Part shown: in pieces, positions 6,735-7,384 of the stretch
Layout: each line of letters begins with the position of its first letter
Numbering within the stretch: position 1 is the first letter of the stretch
Source of the DNA: Bacteroidota bacterium
GTDB lineage: Bacteria > Bacteroidota > Rhodothermia > Rhodothermales > Bin80
Assembly: GCA_026702635.1 (NCBI GenBank)
Contig: JAPPBZ010000043.1
Span: 1 to 7,384, forward strand
Length of the DNA stretch: 7,384 bases
Reading direction: 5' to 3'
Program-made: the position numbers and the translations under genes
The notes under the pieces: model-generated
What the model saw: the letters and a program-made list of their open reading frames with translations, nothing else
The model's database searches: none
Told to the model about the DNA's origin: nothing

Positions 6735-7384
6735 CTATAAGGTTACACGAATCCCCAACGTGATTCGCCGATTATTTAGGAACGTATTGAACCGGAAGTT
6801 CGGCATATCAATGTATGCCTTATCATCAAGTACCTTGTTGACTTGGTCACTTGGTACCGCTTCAAAACTGGATCCATTCCAGCGGGAATAGGTCCCTGTA
6901 TCCGCTGCCCAATACCACGCAGTGGTATTCGGGTCAGTGACATTATCCAGCGATCTGAATGCTTCAATCGGCTGGTACGCGACATCCGGATGACGAAATA
7001 CCCCAGGACGATCATTACCCGGGACCCAGAAGTACGGGAGTCCTTGTTTTTCTGCATGCGACAAAGTCTCATCCACCGCATTCAGCTGATCGAAGATATC
7101 CTCTGGCAGGTGCAGTGACCACATATACCGGTCAAAGTCCCGACCATCTGGATGGAAGCCAGTCGCATTGTAGAGATGACGACGGTTGAACAAGTTCGAA
7201 ACATCCAGGAAGACCTGCGCACCGCCATAGCGCGTATTGATATGCTTCGTAAAACGAAGATCAAAATTCAAATAGCTACGCCAGCGCACGTTCTGCTGGA
7301 GTTCCGGCGGTGTTCCACCACCACCAGCCCAAGTCCACTGACTGCCTGCACGCCACTCACCTAATAGGCTGACCCTCCAATCCC
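6735..7384 (-). CDS. TonB-dependent outer-membrane receptor, C-terminal part (5' end beyond window)
   Basis: The frame is open from the window edge to the TAG at 6735-6737, giving 215 residues of the C-terminus. A GTG at 7289 is internal: the coding frame continues upstream through a barrel-like stretch (WRVSLLGEWRAGSQWTWAGG). Barrel strands typical of TonB-dependent receptors are visible: YLNFDLRFTKHI, AQVFLDVSNLFNRRHLYN (the NLFN motif is typical of the last strands), and the closing strand RRITLGIRVTL. Between the last two is an insertion of about 100 residues rich in Trp, Tyr, Asp and Pro, which includes a DRPGVFRHPDVAY segment. I recall comparable insertions in receptors of Rhodothermota, Marinimicrobia and Ignavibacteria. 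Such receptors import substrates across the outer membrane using TonB-ExbBD energy. The plug and N-terminal domains are not in view, so the substrate class and any SusC-like assignment stay open. It appears to be upstream of the other four genes in transcription order. Confidence 0.88.
   Translation of the reverse strand, partial: DWRVSLLGEWRAGSQWTWAGGGGTPPELQQNVRWRSYLNFDLRFTKHINTRYGGAQVFLDVSNLFNRRHLYNATGFHPDGRDFDRYMWSLHLPEDIFDQLNAVDETLSHAEKQGLPYFWVPGNDRPGVFRHPDVAYQPIEAFRSLDNVTDPNTTAWYWAADTGTYSRWNGSSFEAVPSDQVNKVLDDKAYIDMPNFRFNTFLNNRRITLGIRVTL

Noticed and set aside
6735..7289. A complete 184-residue gene starting at a GTG at 7289
   Set aside because: The same frame stays open upstream to the window edge with barrel-like sequence, so the GTG is an internal Val of a truncated receptor gene.
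1..7384. CRISPR arrays, tRNA or rRNA genes, insertion sequences, integrase or attachment sites
   Set aside because: No short regularly spaced repeats, cloverleaf-like segments, transposase-like frames or terminal inverted repeats were seen. The window is almost fully occupied by the five coding regions.

Overview
The window looks like a chromosomal segment from a Gram-negative member of the Bacteroidota/FCB superphylum, plausibly the Rhodothermota/Balneolota/Marinimicrobia side rather than a classical gut Bacteroides. This rests on four things: a TonB-dependent outer-membrane receptor, a secreted protein with a type IX secretion (T9SS) type A-like C-terminal sorting domain, a PorV/PorQ-family outer-membrane barrel, and starts without Shine-Dalgarno sequences. 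Base composition is moderate (about half G+C by eye). The taxonomic call is inference.

All five genes lie on the minus strand, so transcription runs from high to low coordinates. In that order they are: the C-terminal 215 residues of a TonB-dependent receptor (6735-7384, cut by the window edge); a 779-residue secreted protein with a fibronectin III-like domain and a T9SS sorting tail (4322-6661); a 355-residue PorV/PorQ-family barrel (3186-4253); a 574-residue CRTAC1-family beta-propeller lipoprotein with an ASPIC/UnbV C-terminal domain (1370-3094); and a second, paralogous CRTAC1-family lipoprotein (1-1366, C-terminus cut by the window edge). Gaps are 73, 68, 91 and 3 bp. No stretch over 300 bases lacks a gene, and nothing on the plus strand looks like a real gene.

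Each of the three larger gaps holds a stable inverted repeat. Only the one before the 574-residue gene is followed, in the direction of transcription, by a U-rich tract, and that tract runs almost into the start codon. It may therefore be a terminator or attenuator that sets expression of the two propeller genes. The two propeller genes form a diverged tandem duplication. The second starts one codon (TTG) after the TAA stop of the first and in the same reading frame.

Together the genes read as an outer-membrane module: a receptor for uptake, a T9SS-sorted surface protein, a PorV-like barrel that could serve its export or attachment, and two propeller lipoproteins that probably bind something at the envelope. 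The substrate cannot be told from the sequence. The module is the best candidate here for an undescribed system, though each protein family has known relatives.
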